A DNA stretch of 64,000 bases from Symbiodinium natans (lineage: Eukaryota > Sar > Dinophyceae > Suessiales > Symbiodiniaceae): NCBI GenBank assembly GCA_905221605.1, contig CAJNDS010001057.1:688528-752527 (forward strand), read 5' to 3'. The position numbers were made by a program, and so were the translations under genes. This document shows, one piece after another, positions 1-12,300 of this stretch (position 1 is the first letter of the stretch; the number at the start of each line of letters is the position of its first letter). The notes beneath the pieces are model-generated. The model was not told the origin of the DNA. It searched no databases and saw only the letters and a list, made by a program, of their open reading frames with translations.

Positions 1-350
1 CCGGACATTTGGACAGATTCGAAAGGTGTGTGAGCATTAAATTTGCAATTTCGTACTTACATAAGCTTTGAATCAAAGCTGTCTTCGGCAATGGGCCCTG
101 ACGCGTTTCTAGGTGCTTGGATGAGCATTGCAGAACTGCAAAATCAAGCATTTGCGGCCTACAACATGGGAGGGTCAAGGGGGGACGATTTCGCTCATCT
201 TCCTTGGTCATGAACATTCAGGAATCCGCTCCATTGCACATGGCAGAGGTTGTCTGTTGTGCTCTGTAGCGCACCCTGTCATCTTCTGGCCTTCGAACCT
301 TTGAAGCTGTTTGAAGCTGCTCCCCTAGCCCGTCCCACTCAGAGAGGTGC

Positions 351-3300
351 CTGGACGAGCACAGATGGCATCCTCGCCCTCGTAGGGGAGGGCCTGAGAT
401 CTCAAGCTCTTGGCCCCAGTCTCCCCGAATCAGGGCTACCTGGGGCCCCAAACGCCAGTCAGCAAGATAAAGGTCGTCACACCGACGGCCTACAGCTGCA
501 CTGCGGCATGGTAAAGCAGCAGAAGGTGAACTGCTCTCTCTGAGGTCGGACCCAAACATCAACAGCGAAGTCGTATGTGCCGACATAGATCTGGGGCATC
601 GAGTTGCAGTGCAGCTACCAAACCAGCATGCGAACAGCAAGAGCCTAGATTCGGCGAGTCCTGATCTACTTCCTTCATGACAAAAGAAAGCTCTGTGCAT
701 CTTGACGCTGGGCGAGGACATGCGCCCTCTGCCTCGGGTGCCCAGAAGGCGGGAGTTCCCACGCGACCGCTGACCATCTCCCCCTTCTCAATCCTGGGAA
801 CGGCATATGGTCCCAAGCCACAAGCAAGCAAAACTTGCAGTTGGAAATCTCTCATGTTCTCGTCAAAAGCTACATTCCTGCCAGCAGGCGGCAACATGAT
901 TGCTAGCAGCCAACCTTCTGGAACCAGCTACCCGCACTTCTGTTCGCTCGTATTGGAGCCTCTCATTCAGTTCTTCTACAAAATCCAACGCCCCTTCCCA
1001 CAGCCACTACGCTAGGCTTCGTTGTGGAAGATGTAGTGCAAGACCTGTAGCAGCAGTTAGCATGAACTTGCCAACAACAGCAGCAGCCGTGTGCTGCAGC
1101 AGCCGGAAGACAAATTGGGGACCCCCAATACAGATCCCAAAAGAGTAGGGATTCCCTTATAACCAGGACCCCAATAAACAACCCCTAATTGCGGAAACCC
1201 CATATGAGACTTCGGACCTTGGAAGGAGCAGCAGAAACGACCACACTGAGCAAAGGCTGTCCTCATGGCTGTGCCAAAGTCTGACAGCGCAACCTGTTCA
1301 GCAGCTCTAGGGCAATGCTAGTGATGACTAGCTGCAAAGGCAGGGCCTGTGCGCGATTTTGCCTGGGAAGGGCACCAAAGGCAATCTCAACACCTGTACA
1401 AAACCATCTCACCTACAGTGAGAGCTATAGACAACTTGTGATGAGGTGGATGCTTTCCACTGCCGAAGGTGAAACCATCTACTCGACTCCAAGCAAAAAT
1501 CAAGAACTGAGGGACTGTCCTTAAATCTTGACACTTGACACCTCGAGCCTATCTACACCCCATGGTCCGAAGCATTCCAGACTTCAATTCACATGTCACG
1601 TACCTAGCATTCCACTGATCTACGCTCACGCGCGTGGCAGGGATTGGATTGCGGCAGCTGCTGCTACGATGGCCTCCACACAAACGTGAGCAGGGCAGGC
1701 GATCTGAGGTGAACGTGGTAAACCATGCATCTCCCTTCTTGAGTTGCGAGAATTCAGAACCCCCTTGCCTCTCTGGCCGCCTCGAGAGCCGGCAGTCCCG
1801 ACACGTAGCCGGGCACCGATTCCTTCTCGCTCGGTGCCTCTTGGGGCGGATCTCCCGGTTTCAGGGGCAGCTCAGGGGCAGCTTAGGGGTTGTCTTGCAC
1901 CACACTCTCAGCGGCTGCTGTAACACCCGTTTAGAATGGGCTTGAGTGAATGTATCACGAGGATTCGTAAGACAGTCGGATCGCTTAGCGTCTCCGAAAG
2001 CCATGCCTCGGGAGCTGCTCATGGAAGCCAAGTCACACAAGTCCATGGGGCGGAGCTGGGCACTGATGTGGGGGACAATATGCTGGGGTTTCGAGGTCGA
2101 GGGTCTTAGAGCTTCAGGGGTCGAGGCTTTCCCCCAACCTCCACCCGATGCCGGCAGGTCGCAGCTCCGTACATCTCGCAACGTCGCGGTCCGCCATCTT
2201 TCCAGGTCCATGACAGACACCTAGCAGGGGATCAAGAGGATAAACTGGCAATTTGGATGTGACATGCATTCAAACGTCACCCCTGACGCTTACTAAGCCC
2301 TACGTTGTCCTTCATCCCCAACCCTTATATAGCCCGAATGCGTGAACCCTAAACTCCTAAACCCAATGTGTTGCCGTACCTGGGCTCCCTTTGGCAGAGG
2401 CGGCAGCACCGCTGGGGGGCCGCAACGTCGAAGTCATCTCCCAGGTGGGGCCGGTGGCTGATGACCCGAGACCAGCTGCCCAGAGGGGGTACCTCGGCAG
2501 GTTTTCCTGTGTGGTCACAAGTTTTGAAGTGAAGCCTTTCAATTTTAGGGCATCTACCAACAGAGTGTCCATAGGTTCTCGGTAAGCCCATTCAATCTCC
2601 ACACGTCCCCCAAGGCTGCCAAGGCACGTAGCCCACATCTGGCTCCAGCTGGCCACACCAGAAATGCTGCCAGTCGTCACCAGGCAGGTTGGCTCTCAGA
2701 GCCTCCGTTGCCTGGGAGCAAGAAACAAACTTGAAGAAGCTGTTCCTGGTAGAGAAGAGCTATGTCCCTTGGGGGCGCCATGACAAGCCGGACCTTGCGA
2801 GATGGAGGGGGTTGTGCTGAATTAGAGCCCCTGTTGCACATCCATTTGTCAGATGCCCTGCCAGCCCTTTCAAAAGTTGAAGCAACACCACGTGGCGAGC
2901 CTGGATTGCAGCACTGTCCACATTCCTCAGTTTGTTCAGTCTTAGACCTTGGGCCCGAAACCGATACAACTGCCACTGCAAATCTGCGCTGACCTCTGGG
3001 CGGGAAAAAGCCTGCAAACGAGCCGAGCTTCGTCACAGCTGGCCCGCTTGAAGTGGTTGTGTCGTTCGGGGGCGCAGTGTCGTTTGTGTCGTTCGTTGTG
3101 TTCGTTGAGTTCGACAGACCCGCCTGGTCCGTCTGGTTGCTTTGGTTCGTGTGGTTGCTTTGGTTGGTTTGGTTTGTTTGGTTTGCTTGGTCCGCTTGGT
3201 TGGTCTCATCTATGGGCTGATGCAGCTCCTCCACCACTGGGGTAGCTGGTGGGGTCCCCAAAGACACCGTCACCGAGATGGCATCGTGGTCACTGCCTAC

Positions 3301-6300
3301 CGGGCGGAAGCGGAAGCAACCCAACCTCCCTGCAAAAGCACTGCCCCAAGACCCACCAGAAGCCTGTAGTCACACGACCTTCCTTGGACTTGCAAACAAA
3401 ACCACAGTCCGCGAGGCAAAAGCCAAACACTAAATACACACCTTGAACCACAAGAGCAGGCAACGACCGCCTCCACTGCCCAGGTTTTTGCGGCTCACCA
3501 CAGAATCAGCGTCCATGTTGCCGAAAATGTTGTCCTCTCGTTCTTTCAGCAGCTTGTGAACTCAGAGGCGCTTAGGGGATCGTTGGAGGTCGTTATGTTT
3601 GACGCGTGCCAAAGGCCCTAAGGATGCCCTCGCTAGGCCGCTAGGCCACTTGTGCAGCATGGCAAAACACAAGCAATGCACGCGAGACCGCCGAGTACCG
3701 AAACACAGGATGTCGGAGGATGTCGGATTACAATGCACTCTCAAACCCCCACCTAGATGGCACAATCAGTGGCAACTCCCGCGTCGGGATCAAAGAAGAG
3801 GTCTACTTGGATGTTTGAGGCCAGGATCTGCGTTCTGGAACAGGGCGATGTAGAATCAAGTAGCTTTGGCTTGCAAGGCTGGTAGCGTGCGCGACTTGGG
3901 ACATGGGTTTGGTTTCATCGGATCAGAGGTTCAGAGCATCACGAAGGCCAGGGCACCACACCGCCAAAGGAGCCGCCGCCGTAGAGGAGCACCATCCGGG
4001 ACCAAAGAGACTGGAGCGTGGTGAGCTTCGAGCTACTGCACGACTAAAAGTTGTGGCTGTTGTGCCTACCTGGGCCTACCTGTTGCACACTGGTACCATG
4101 ATGGAAGCTCAACTCACGTCGCCGCTCGTACGCCTGGATCGTGAGGGAAGCAGAATTGGCGTTGAAGTCCCCGACCAGAACGATGGCATCGCCTGCGCAC
4201 GGAGGACACACAGAGTCTACAAAGCGGGTGAGGGGTTTGGGGTTCAGGGTTTTGGCTTTACTGGGTTTGCCCCACTCTCCTGGTTGAGAGCTGTTTCGGA
4301 TGACTTCAATCAAGTTGTTGGCGATGGAGTCACCACCGCAGTCCCCGCCAGAGTTCACCTCCAACGGGCCGTGGTGGTTGGCGAAGAGCAGCTTTCCTCA
4401 CATCTTCTCTTTCGTGGGAGACGATGAACAATAAAACATGCGAACACTTACAGAGTAAAAAATCCTGTGAAGGACAGGCCAAGGCCCCTCCTGCAATTTC
4501 TTGAGTCTGCTTTGCTTTGCAAACCTCCTTCGCCTATTTTTAGTTGCAGCAAGCGACGGCCGGTGGAGTTGTGCTCGAGGCGTATCCAGACTACGCCGCG
4601 GTGTCCGTAGTAGTGGGACTTCATGTCCTCTGATTGGCACACAAACGCACATCAACGAAGCAAGACTCCACGGAGACGAAAAGCTCTGCTCTCGGTCCTC
4701 CCCCACGTCCCTGCTCCCGCTCGAGAGCATGTTCCAGACACCCTTTCGGTAGGCCAAGCACACGGCGTGGGCTCCTGCGCTATGTGCGCACTCCTTGCGC
4801 ACTCACAGCACAGCTACGACACTTTACCCGGCCGACCTTGAAGCACTTCGTAGCTGTCCATCAGGCCCACCTGGCTCAACGGCTGCAGATCTCCAGCTCC
4901 AACGTAAAGACCACCCGACAGCAACTGAAGGAAGGAGCAGCTGAAATACGCCGGAACGCCGGCTCCAGCACACGGATGCCGTTCTCGCACTCCTGGAAGC
5001 CCATGACGTCGAAGAGCCCGTCCTGGCGGGTTCTTCAGGTTTCGGGGCCTGTGGCTGCGCGGCGACGTAGCCAAAAGCTCTCGTGGAGCTTCGAGGCCTC
5101 CACGGTCTCGGCTTTGATCAGCTCGCCGGCGCTGTCCCCGTTGCCTCCCACCCACACGAGAGTAACATCAGAACACTGGGTGGCCTGAAGAGGATTTAGG
5201 GCAAGCTTGGCCAAGCCACCGCGCCGGACGCCGTACAGGTTCCACCAGAAGAGGTTGTAGCTCAGCACCTTCGAGGGCTCGCATCTTCTTCTCGCTTCAA
5301 ATGCTTCTCGTTGGTCACACACAGATACATCAGCTCCGCGTCTAGACTGGCCCTTGGAACCCGATATGAAAAAGCAGCTCAACCCCGTGAAGACCAAAGC
5401 CATCGGTGCTGCTGTCCATGCACTGAATGCACTTGGCATCTGCATTCAAATCGTGGACTGGTTGGCCCTCCTGCTTTTCTTCCTTCTCCTCCCTTGTGAC
5501 TGTGACACAGTGACACCTCTCTTGCTCTCTCGGCCCGTGCCTGCCGCTCGTCCTATGCGCGTTTGTTGTGAAGATTTGTGAAGTCGAAACGCGAGGATCT
5601 TCCGAAGAATGTCCGTTCCAAACTACAGAGCTGCTTCTCATTGCTGTTCTAGGGGGTGAACATTGCAAACGCAACGAGGACACACACACACACAACATAC
5701 ATGTTCGACATGATAGCTGCCAGCACTCAGATTAAGTGTCATCGGAAAGCTCTGCCGCCTTGATGGTCAGGCCTCCACCCCCCTCTGCCGGGGCTGAGAG
5801 GTTCCCTGCCCGCGGCCACTCACACCACTTCGGGCGCAGCCTCGGAAAGTCGGCAAGAAGTCTACCGAGCTACCAAACAAGTCTGGGCTCCGGACGGAAC
5901 ACCGCAGGGGATGGGGCACTTGCCTCGGCGCAGAGGGCATCTCAGCAGATCAACTACTCTCGGACAGTCCCCGCCTGGCATGCGATCGTGTATCAAAAGC
6001 TGGAAGTCCACCACCGAGGACTCCGCAGTGAGATTGGGATACCTCTGCCAGCCCCCTTTACTGCCTTTACTGCCAGAAAAGAAGCGCGGATCGGCCCACT
6101 CCCCCACATGCACCAAATCTCTGTCTCCTTCTCTCACTCAGCCCTCGGCCATTCCGGGTGTTTGCCTGCCATTGGTGTCAGACACACTCGGTGGGCATCT
6201 CGGCCCGAATCTGGCACGGTGGACCCACACTGTTCTGGGCCATCGGCGGATACCGACCTCTCGAGCCCACGTAACCTCTTCAGCAAACAACCGTTTTGTC

Positions 6301-9300
6301 ACCAGTTGGGCGAAGACAAAACCATACAAAACTACGAAACCCCAAAGCAAATCCGCTGCCTCGCGGAAGCATCTCTCCCCGTGCACCGTCGTGTGGCAAC
6401 CCACCTTCTGCTTTGCCAAAGCACCTGCAGTTCGGATCGGGCTCCGTCCTACCTGCCTCTTCTTGTCAAGACGAAAAACTCCATGCATGGCAGCTCCTGC
6501 TTCACGGAGGAGAGATCCCCAAACCCCCAAGCAAAACTCGACTCGGAAGCCCCCGTCCTGTTTCCGTTGAGGCTTTGCGAGGTGTCCAGGCCTCGATGCT
6601 GCAGCGCGTTCAGCGCGCAGTCGGTGCGGTCCTCCGCGCACTCATCGTCCGAGGCGAGAGGCAGCTCCTGCTGGCTCGCATGGAAAGCTCGTTAGGGACC
6701 ACAGACTCTCGGCCCCCGCAAGAGGGATCGCAAAAAACTCGTTGTCCTGAGTGAAGCCCACAAAAGGAATAAGGAGGGTTAGTACCTGCAAGCAAGAGCA
6801 CCCACTGAAGCGTGTAGAGGATTCTGTAAACATCAGGTCTCCAAGCACCCCAAGTGACTCTTGCAGCTGCGTGGCTCTGCGCATTCGTGGTGTCTGGGGC
6901 AAGGCCCAAGCGATGCTGGAGCCCAGACGGCATCAGCCAAAACCAGTAATGAGAGCCATGGAGAATGCATCTTCGGCTTTGTTCGGCATTCAAAGCGCCC
7001 TTGACGACTACTTGCTCTTGGGATCTCTCTGCGCCTTGACATCGGGATCACCGATGTCTGGTCGATCTGCCAGAAAGTTCTCACCCTGACACAGCTCGGC
7101 CAAACAGCCCAACGAACCAAACAAAAGCAAACCTTCAGTTCTCAACCTGAAAGGCAGCTCTCTCACGTCACCTTGACGTCCCGGTGTATGATTGACAGAC
7201 CGTGCACCTGATAATGTCGCGGGTTCATGAAATGAAAAAACTCTTGCGAGCTTCACTGAATCACTGAAGCAGCTGCCAAGTCTTGCTATGCTATTCTGCT
7301 GTTCTTGCCTGAGCTCCACGCATGGGCAACAGCCGACATCATTTGCTTCGCAAGGCGCGCCAGCTGCGCATTCGGCACGCGCCCAAAGGCCTCGAAGCTT
7401 GCTGGGCAGCAAGTCCGAAACAAAGACAAGAAAAAGAGCGACTGGCATGAAAGTCACTCGTCACTCGTCTGAGGAACTGGGCCCGTCGGTGGGTGTTGAG
7501 GCCGTCAACCAGGTCGCCGCCATTAAACATGTCGACGACCACGTTCACGTACTGGGCCTCTCGGCTCAGGTCTACGCCGAATCTTCGGATTGCAAGTCTC
7601 TTTACATTTGGCTTATAGGACAAGCCCAGTACACCCAGCCTCGATGAAGACATCGTAGCACCTTTATGGGAGAGTAGCATGTGCTCAAGAAAAGTCTACA
7701 GTCTACTACAGTGTACAGGTGCATCAACTACCGCAGTATACATGTGCATCAGCTTGCCTGACCACATTCTCGTGTCGAAGAAGTCGCATAATGGCAATCT
7801 GCGCCAGGCTTGCTGCTCAACTTGTGCTGCTGACGCCCGATGCAAACAAAACTAACTCTCTCTCCAGCCCGTCTCCAGAGCGCTCCCATTCCCGAAACTT
7901 TGTCGATCTGTCAACTCGTCCTTCGCGTGTGATGCTCTAAACACTTTTTAGCTCTCCTCAATCCTCAAGAGGGCTCCGCTGGATTGTCTGGAGAGCCCTC
8001 TTTAAAGGCGAGGGAGCAGTGGAACGAGGCCAAGCACCTCTCTTCCAGCCCGGGGCCGCCTCAAAACTAATAGAGACTCTTCTGGTCCTCAGAACTTCGA
8101 TTCTCACACGACCATCTGCTGCACTGTGGCAGGCCCGGCTGTCCCGCTGGCGCGGCGGAACCTCGGAACAGGCGCGAGAGCGGCGACACCGGCATCAACA
8201 GTAGCAGCAGCTTTCGGCAGCCGAAAATGAGCAGACATGCCAGGTAGAACTTCTTACATGCCGTCACGCGCTTTATAAATTCAACAGCAAACATGCAACA
8301 ACGCAGAATGCTACAGAATGCTCGGCCCTCCGCATTGCCATGCGCCTTGCCGCCGCCTCCTGTGCCTCCTCCTCGGAGAGGTCCACCTTCACCTCTTTTC
8401 GGCTCTGACTCTGAGCTGTGGCCTGCTATTTGGGCTTAGGACTTCGGGTTTTGGGGAGCCCGCCTGAGGAATCGTGGCATCATCCGCCAAGCCACAAGTG
8501 TTCTTGGCCTGGGATCAGATAGACCCCTCTACCGCCTCTTTGAAAGTCTGAGGAACCTAGGTACCAGCGAGATTCCCTTGGGCTGCCGCCATCTCCAGGT
8601 AGATGTAACCCTGCATGCCCCAGGTCGATGCCCTTAGCTAGGATGCTGTTGATGCTTTCCTTGTCCTTTCGAGCTCGTTGCAACCCAGATTCCACGAGTT
8701 GCGAACAATCCAGTAAGGCTTGGCAGCCGTGGCGTTGAAGCCAACGGCCATCACACAATGGTCCTGCAGACTTCTTTAAGGGCGTGCACTGTGTGCACGC
8801 CAAAGCTTCTGGCAAACCAGCTAGCCTGGTAGTCGGCGCCCATGGGACCACAGGCGGCGGCCGAAAGAACGCCCCCGGTGTAGTCGTTCCAAACACCGGC
8901 ATTGACCTGAGAGCTCAGAAGAGGTAGCAAACAACTGTACCAAGAAAACAACATGTCAGGCGGAGAAACGATCTCTGTTTTCTTCTGACTTGGCCGCAGG
9001 ATGTCTCGCAGCCACATCGTAAGCGCCAGACACACACAGAGATGGGGGATTCCTCCAGAGCCGCTGCCAAGCCCTTCAGGTCCTTCACTCAGGGCAGCTT
9101 CTTCTGTGATCTGGAGTGCTGAGTCAACCCAAAGTGCGTATGGATCAAGCATATGGAACGAGTAAGCTTGCGTTGTACAAGTTTGCTGATGCCAGCTCTG
9201 AGCGCCTGGTGCTCGCAACTCCCTTCCGTGCAAGGCTTCACGGCATAGCTGTAGCCTGTCGCTCCAATCAGATTGCGCAGGGTACGCTGCAAAGCCGGCG

Positions 9301-12300
9301 AACGCGCCTGTCACAGCTGCGTAGCCACCCGACAACTGCATCATGGGGCCATCCATGGCCTCCACCTGGTGAGCTGCGGAGCTTCAAGAAATAAATGCAA
9401 GGAGGCAGAGTGTGCGTTCTGGTTGCGAGCCGGCGCCTTCGCCGTGGGGCAGGCAACAGTTTCGGTGGACTCCGTCAGGCTCTGTTGGTAAGGAATGTAG
9501 AAGCCTTGGATCAATGGCAAAAAAACCCCTTGGAAGAACTGCTCAAGCTGGAAGAATCAATGTTCAGCAATGCTGCTTAGGTGCTGTTTGCGAGGCCCGG
9601 AACTGTTTTCAGATATTCGTAGGCACCCTCGAAGGGACGCAAGCCGCTGCTTTCGGTTGAAGACTACAGTGAGTCAGTGAGAACAGCGCAAAAACAAAAA
9701 GCAAACCAAAGTGGGGCAGAAGTGTCGCCTCTGTGAAGCCACCGTTGCAGCCTGACAAACTCAGGTGTCAAGGGCGCGCATGGCCGCATGTGGGGAGGAT
9801 CACGAGGGCATCCCGCCTTGGCATCCGTAAGTTCCTGTGCTGGGCGCGCAGCTGGCAATCTGCTGGGGCGACAACGCAATGTCGTACCTCGCTCCAACAT
9901 CACATCTTGCCACAGCTTGTACGGGCTCACACGCGCCCCCGCCTGCCACCGGAGGCCAGGATAAGTTGCGACTCGATTGCCTCAGTGGCTGAGAACGCCC
10001 AGCACGATCCGCATTGGCCTGGCAAGCGCGGCGGTACAAAACGAAGGAAGAACCGAGAACAGAGCTGGTGACACATGTGGCGAGGAAAATGTTGAACAGT
10101 GAGCACGCATTGCTCCAGACATGCGCGCTTCTTGTGGCGGAAGTTAAATCGGTTTCTCAACTGTGTCCGTGCCAAAGCCACGACATCAGCAAAAAGAGAA
10201 AACACAAGCGTGCTGGCAGCTGTCAACACGCGGGCAAGGACAACATTCGCCACACAACAATGGCAGACAACTGCTTGTAACACGTAAGAGCCATACCTGA
10301 ACTCGCACAGGCATCTGGTCTCCATGGCTTCTAGTCTTCTTGAACTTGGGCCGTTCGCTCGCGCCACCCCACACACAATGTGTTCGGCGAGTTGCAAGCC
10401 AGTGTTGGACACCACTTGCTCCGGTTGGGAAGCTGGTTTGTGCTCCGGGGGGCCGTTACAGCGCAATCACTGCTGGTTGAAAGTGTCAAACTCCAACCCT
10501 GAGAGGGCCTGTTCAGGCAGGAGCATGCTACAAATTGGACGAAATGCCTTCCGAAGTTTTGTCGACGTATCGCAGGCGTGGGACATAACATAGCTTGGAG
10601 TGCGTCACCGGCCCTTGATTACTCCACTGCGTTCGAAAGAAAGAAAGTCCCGAAGGGCTGCTTGTGCGGAACTTCAGGTTATCAGCCGTGACCGATAGCC
10701 ATGCCATGTGTGAAGGGCAAGACGGAAGTAGGTAACCATCTGACGACCAACAGGCGCCCGTGCCACACACTCAGTGGGGCAGAACGGACGCGCCATGGGA
10801 ACGGGGGCTTCAACAGGCCAACAAGACACTCAGCGCCTTAGACCCTCTTTTGGACTCTTTTTAGACTCAGCCTGGCCTTGGTTCTTGATGGGCGTCACCG
10901 CCTCTGTGAGGCGCCAGTCCACGGCTGTGGCCGTTCGGGCGCCGGTCGAGTTGCGCACTGGCGCAACGGGCACGAAGCCCTTGGGCTTCCGGTGCCCCCT
11001 TGGACACTCACAAAGCGCACGATTTTAAAAAAAGGAAAGCGCAACATGCGCGGAGAACGTGCAGACGTGCGGCCTCTTGTACTTCTCCTCCTCATAGCGG
11101 TCGGCCATCCAGGTGATGCCGAACGCGGGTTCGCCGTTCAGCTTGTTCAAATGCTCGACTCGCTGCTTTGTGGCCTTGAACCTGAAATCCAGTGAAGCAA
11201 AAGTGCAGACAGAAACGGAGGAGCCATGAGGTGCCCGCTTCGACTTGGCTTCTTTTTTCTGGGCTCCGGACAGCTGGTAGCGGGCCGTTTCCTCGCCCTT
11301 ACTGGAGTAGCTCCTTAGGAGGCTTTTGCGAAACACGCACGGAGTTGCGCAGAACGACGACAGAACACGAAGAGCAACAACTGCGCCCGGTGTCTTCTGG
11401 TACTTGTGCTTGAAGGCCTCCCAGTCCGGGTCAGAGATCGCCGCCACCACAGGAAGAAGAATCCAGGCCCAGCTGAGCATGGTGAGAAACTGTCGGAACC
11501 CTTGGAGGCCTTGGTGCTTATGCTTGGAGCCAAAACCCTCCAGGAACATTGCATGACTCCGGACTCCGAACTGCAAATGTCCCTGGGCATCACCTCCGCC
11601 GTTTTCCACACGAACGGCGAAGCGCGGCTAGGCCCGACTCGTTGTGGTCTGCTAGCTCTGTTTAGCTCCTTGCAGCCTCATTGGCAGGTCCACGATTAGA
11701 GTTCGAGACAGGCTCAGGGCGGTGTTGCACACACCTGCAATGAGAATGGCAGATGTGTCACAGAGGCCCAAGACTCCAGGTGTGAGGCAGACACCAAGCT
11801 CACAGATTGCGGAAGCAACGGGAGCCTTCGCTTCTCCAGATCCCAGACGTAGCCAGCATTGCAACCTGCGCTCGCACCACTTTAGCGCCCGGGGCCCAGG
11901 GCATAGCTCTGAGCTCCAGACAACAGGACCACCCGCAGAGGTGGCTGAGTTCAGCGTGGCAGCGGCCACATCTGTAGGGGTTGTCAGTGTCACAGGCCTC
12001 ACAGCAGCACGATAGTGCGGCACCATGGATGAGAGCATATGACACGTAAACATAGCCAGGCTCTCCCTTCGCCCAGGCATGACCTCAGTGGTCCCTGCCT
12101 GCTTCCTCTCCGCCCAGTGACTGGATGCCGGAATGTGAAAGGCTTGCACCAGAGTGTGGTTAGCTTTGCCTGGGCGTCCATGCTTGTCACATCTGGTCAC
12201 AGCATGCAAAGAGCACGCCAGCAGCATGATCTGAGCTGAGCTGCATCCGCTACAAGCGTCCTGTTCTATGTCGTAGTTGCAGCCAAACATGCAGCAGCAG

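Noticed and set aside
733-897. Kinase with an inactive DFG motif (reading VLLACGLG before GTPAFWAPE)
   Set aside because: That reading runs through intron. An AG acceptor at 795-794 starts the exon at IEKGEM, and the true SDFGTA exon lies at 1,293-1,262, in phase.
3120-3200. GGTTTGGTTGGTTTGG as a telomere-like or G-quadruplex tract
   Set aside because: On the minus strand it is the continuation of the EEP open frame (Asn/Gln/Thr repeats), so coding explains it better.
4814-5155. 113-codon minus frame starting MGGRQRGQRR as a separate gene
   Set aside because: It crosses three EEP exons in mixed phases; only its short GLMDSYEVLQ part is in the real frame.
5736-6695. 319-codon plus-strand open frame
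   Set aside because: No motif, Ser/Arg/Pro-rich without pattern, and it overlaps coding-like minus-strand exons; most likely an antisense shadow in GC-rich DNA.
9241-9365. Extra protease exon reading SGGYAAVTGAFAGFAAYP
   Set aside because: It is the wrong phase and runs through the intron; the exon 9,286-9,206 in the alternative frame (NLIGATGYSYAVKP) joins its neighbours exactly.
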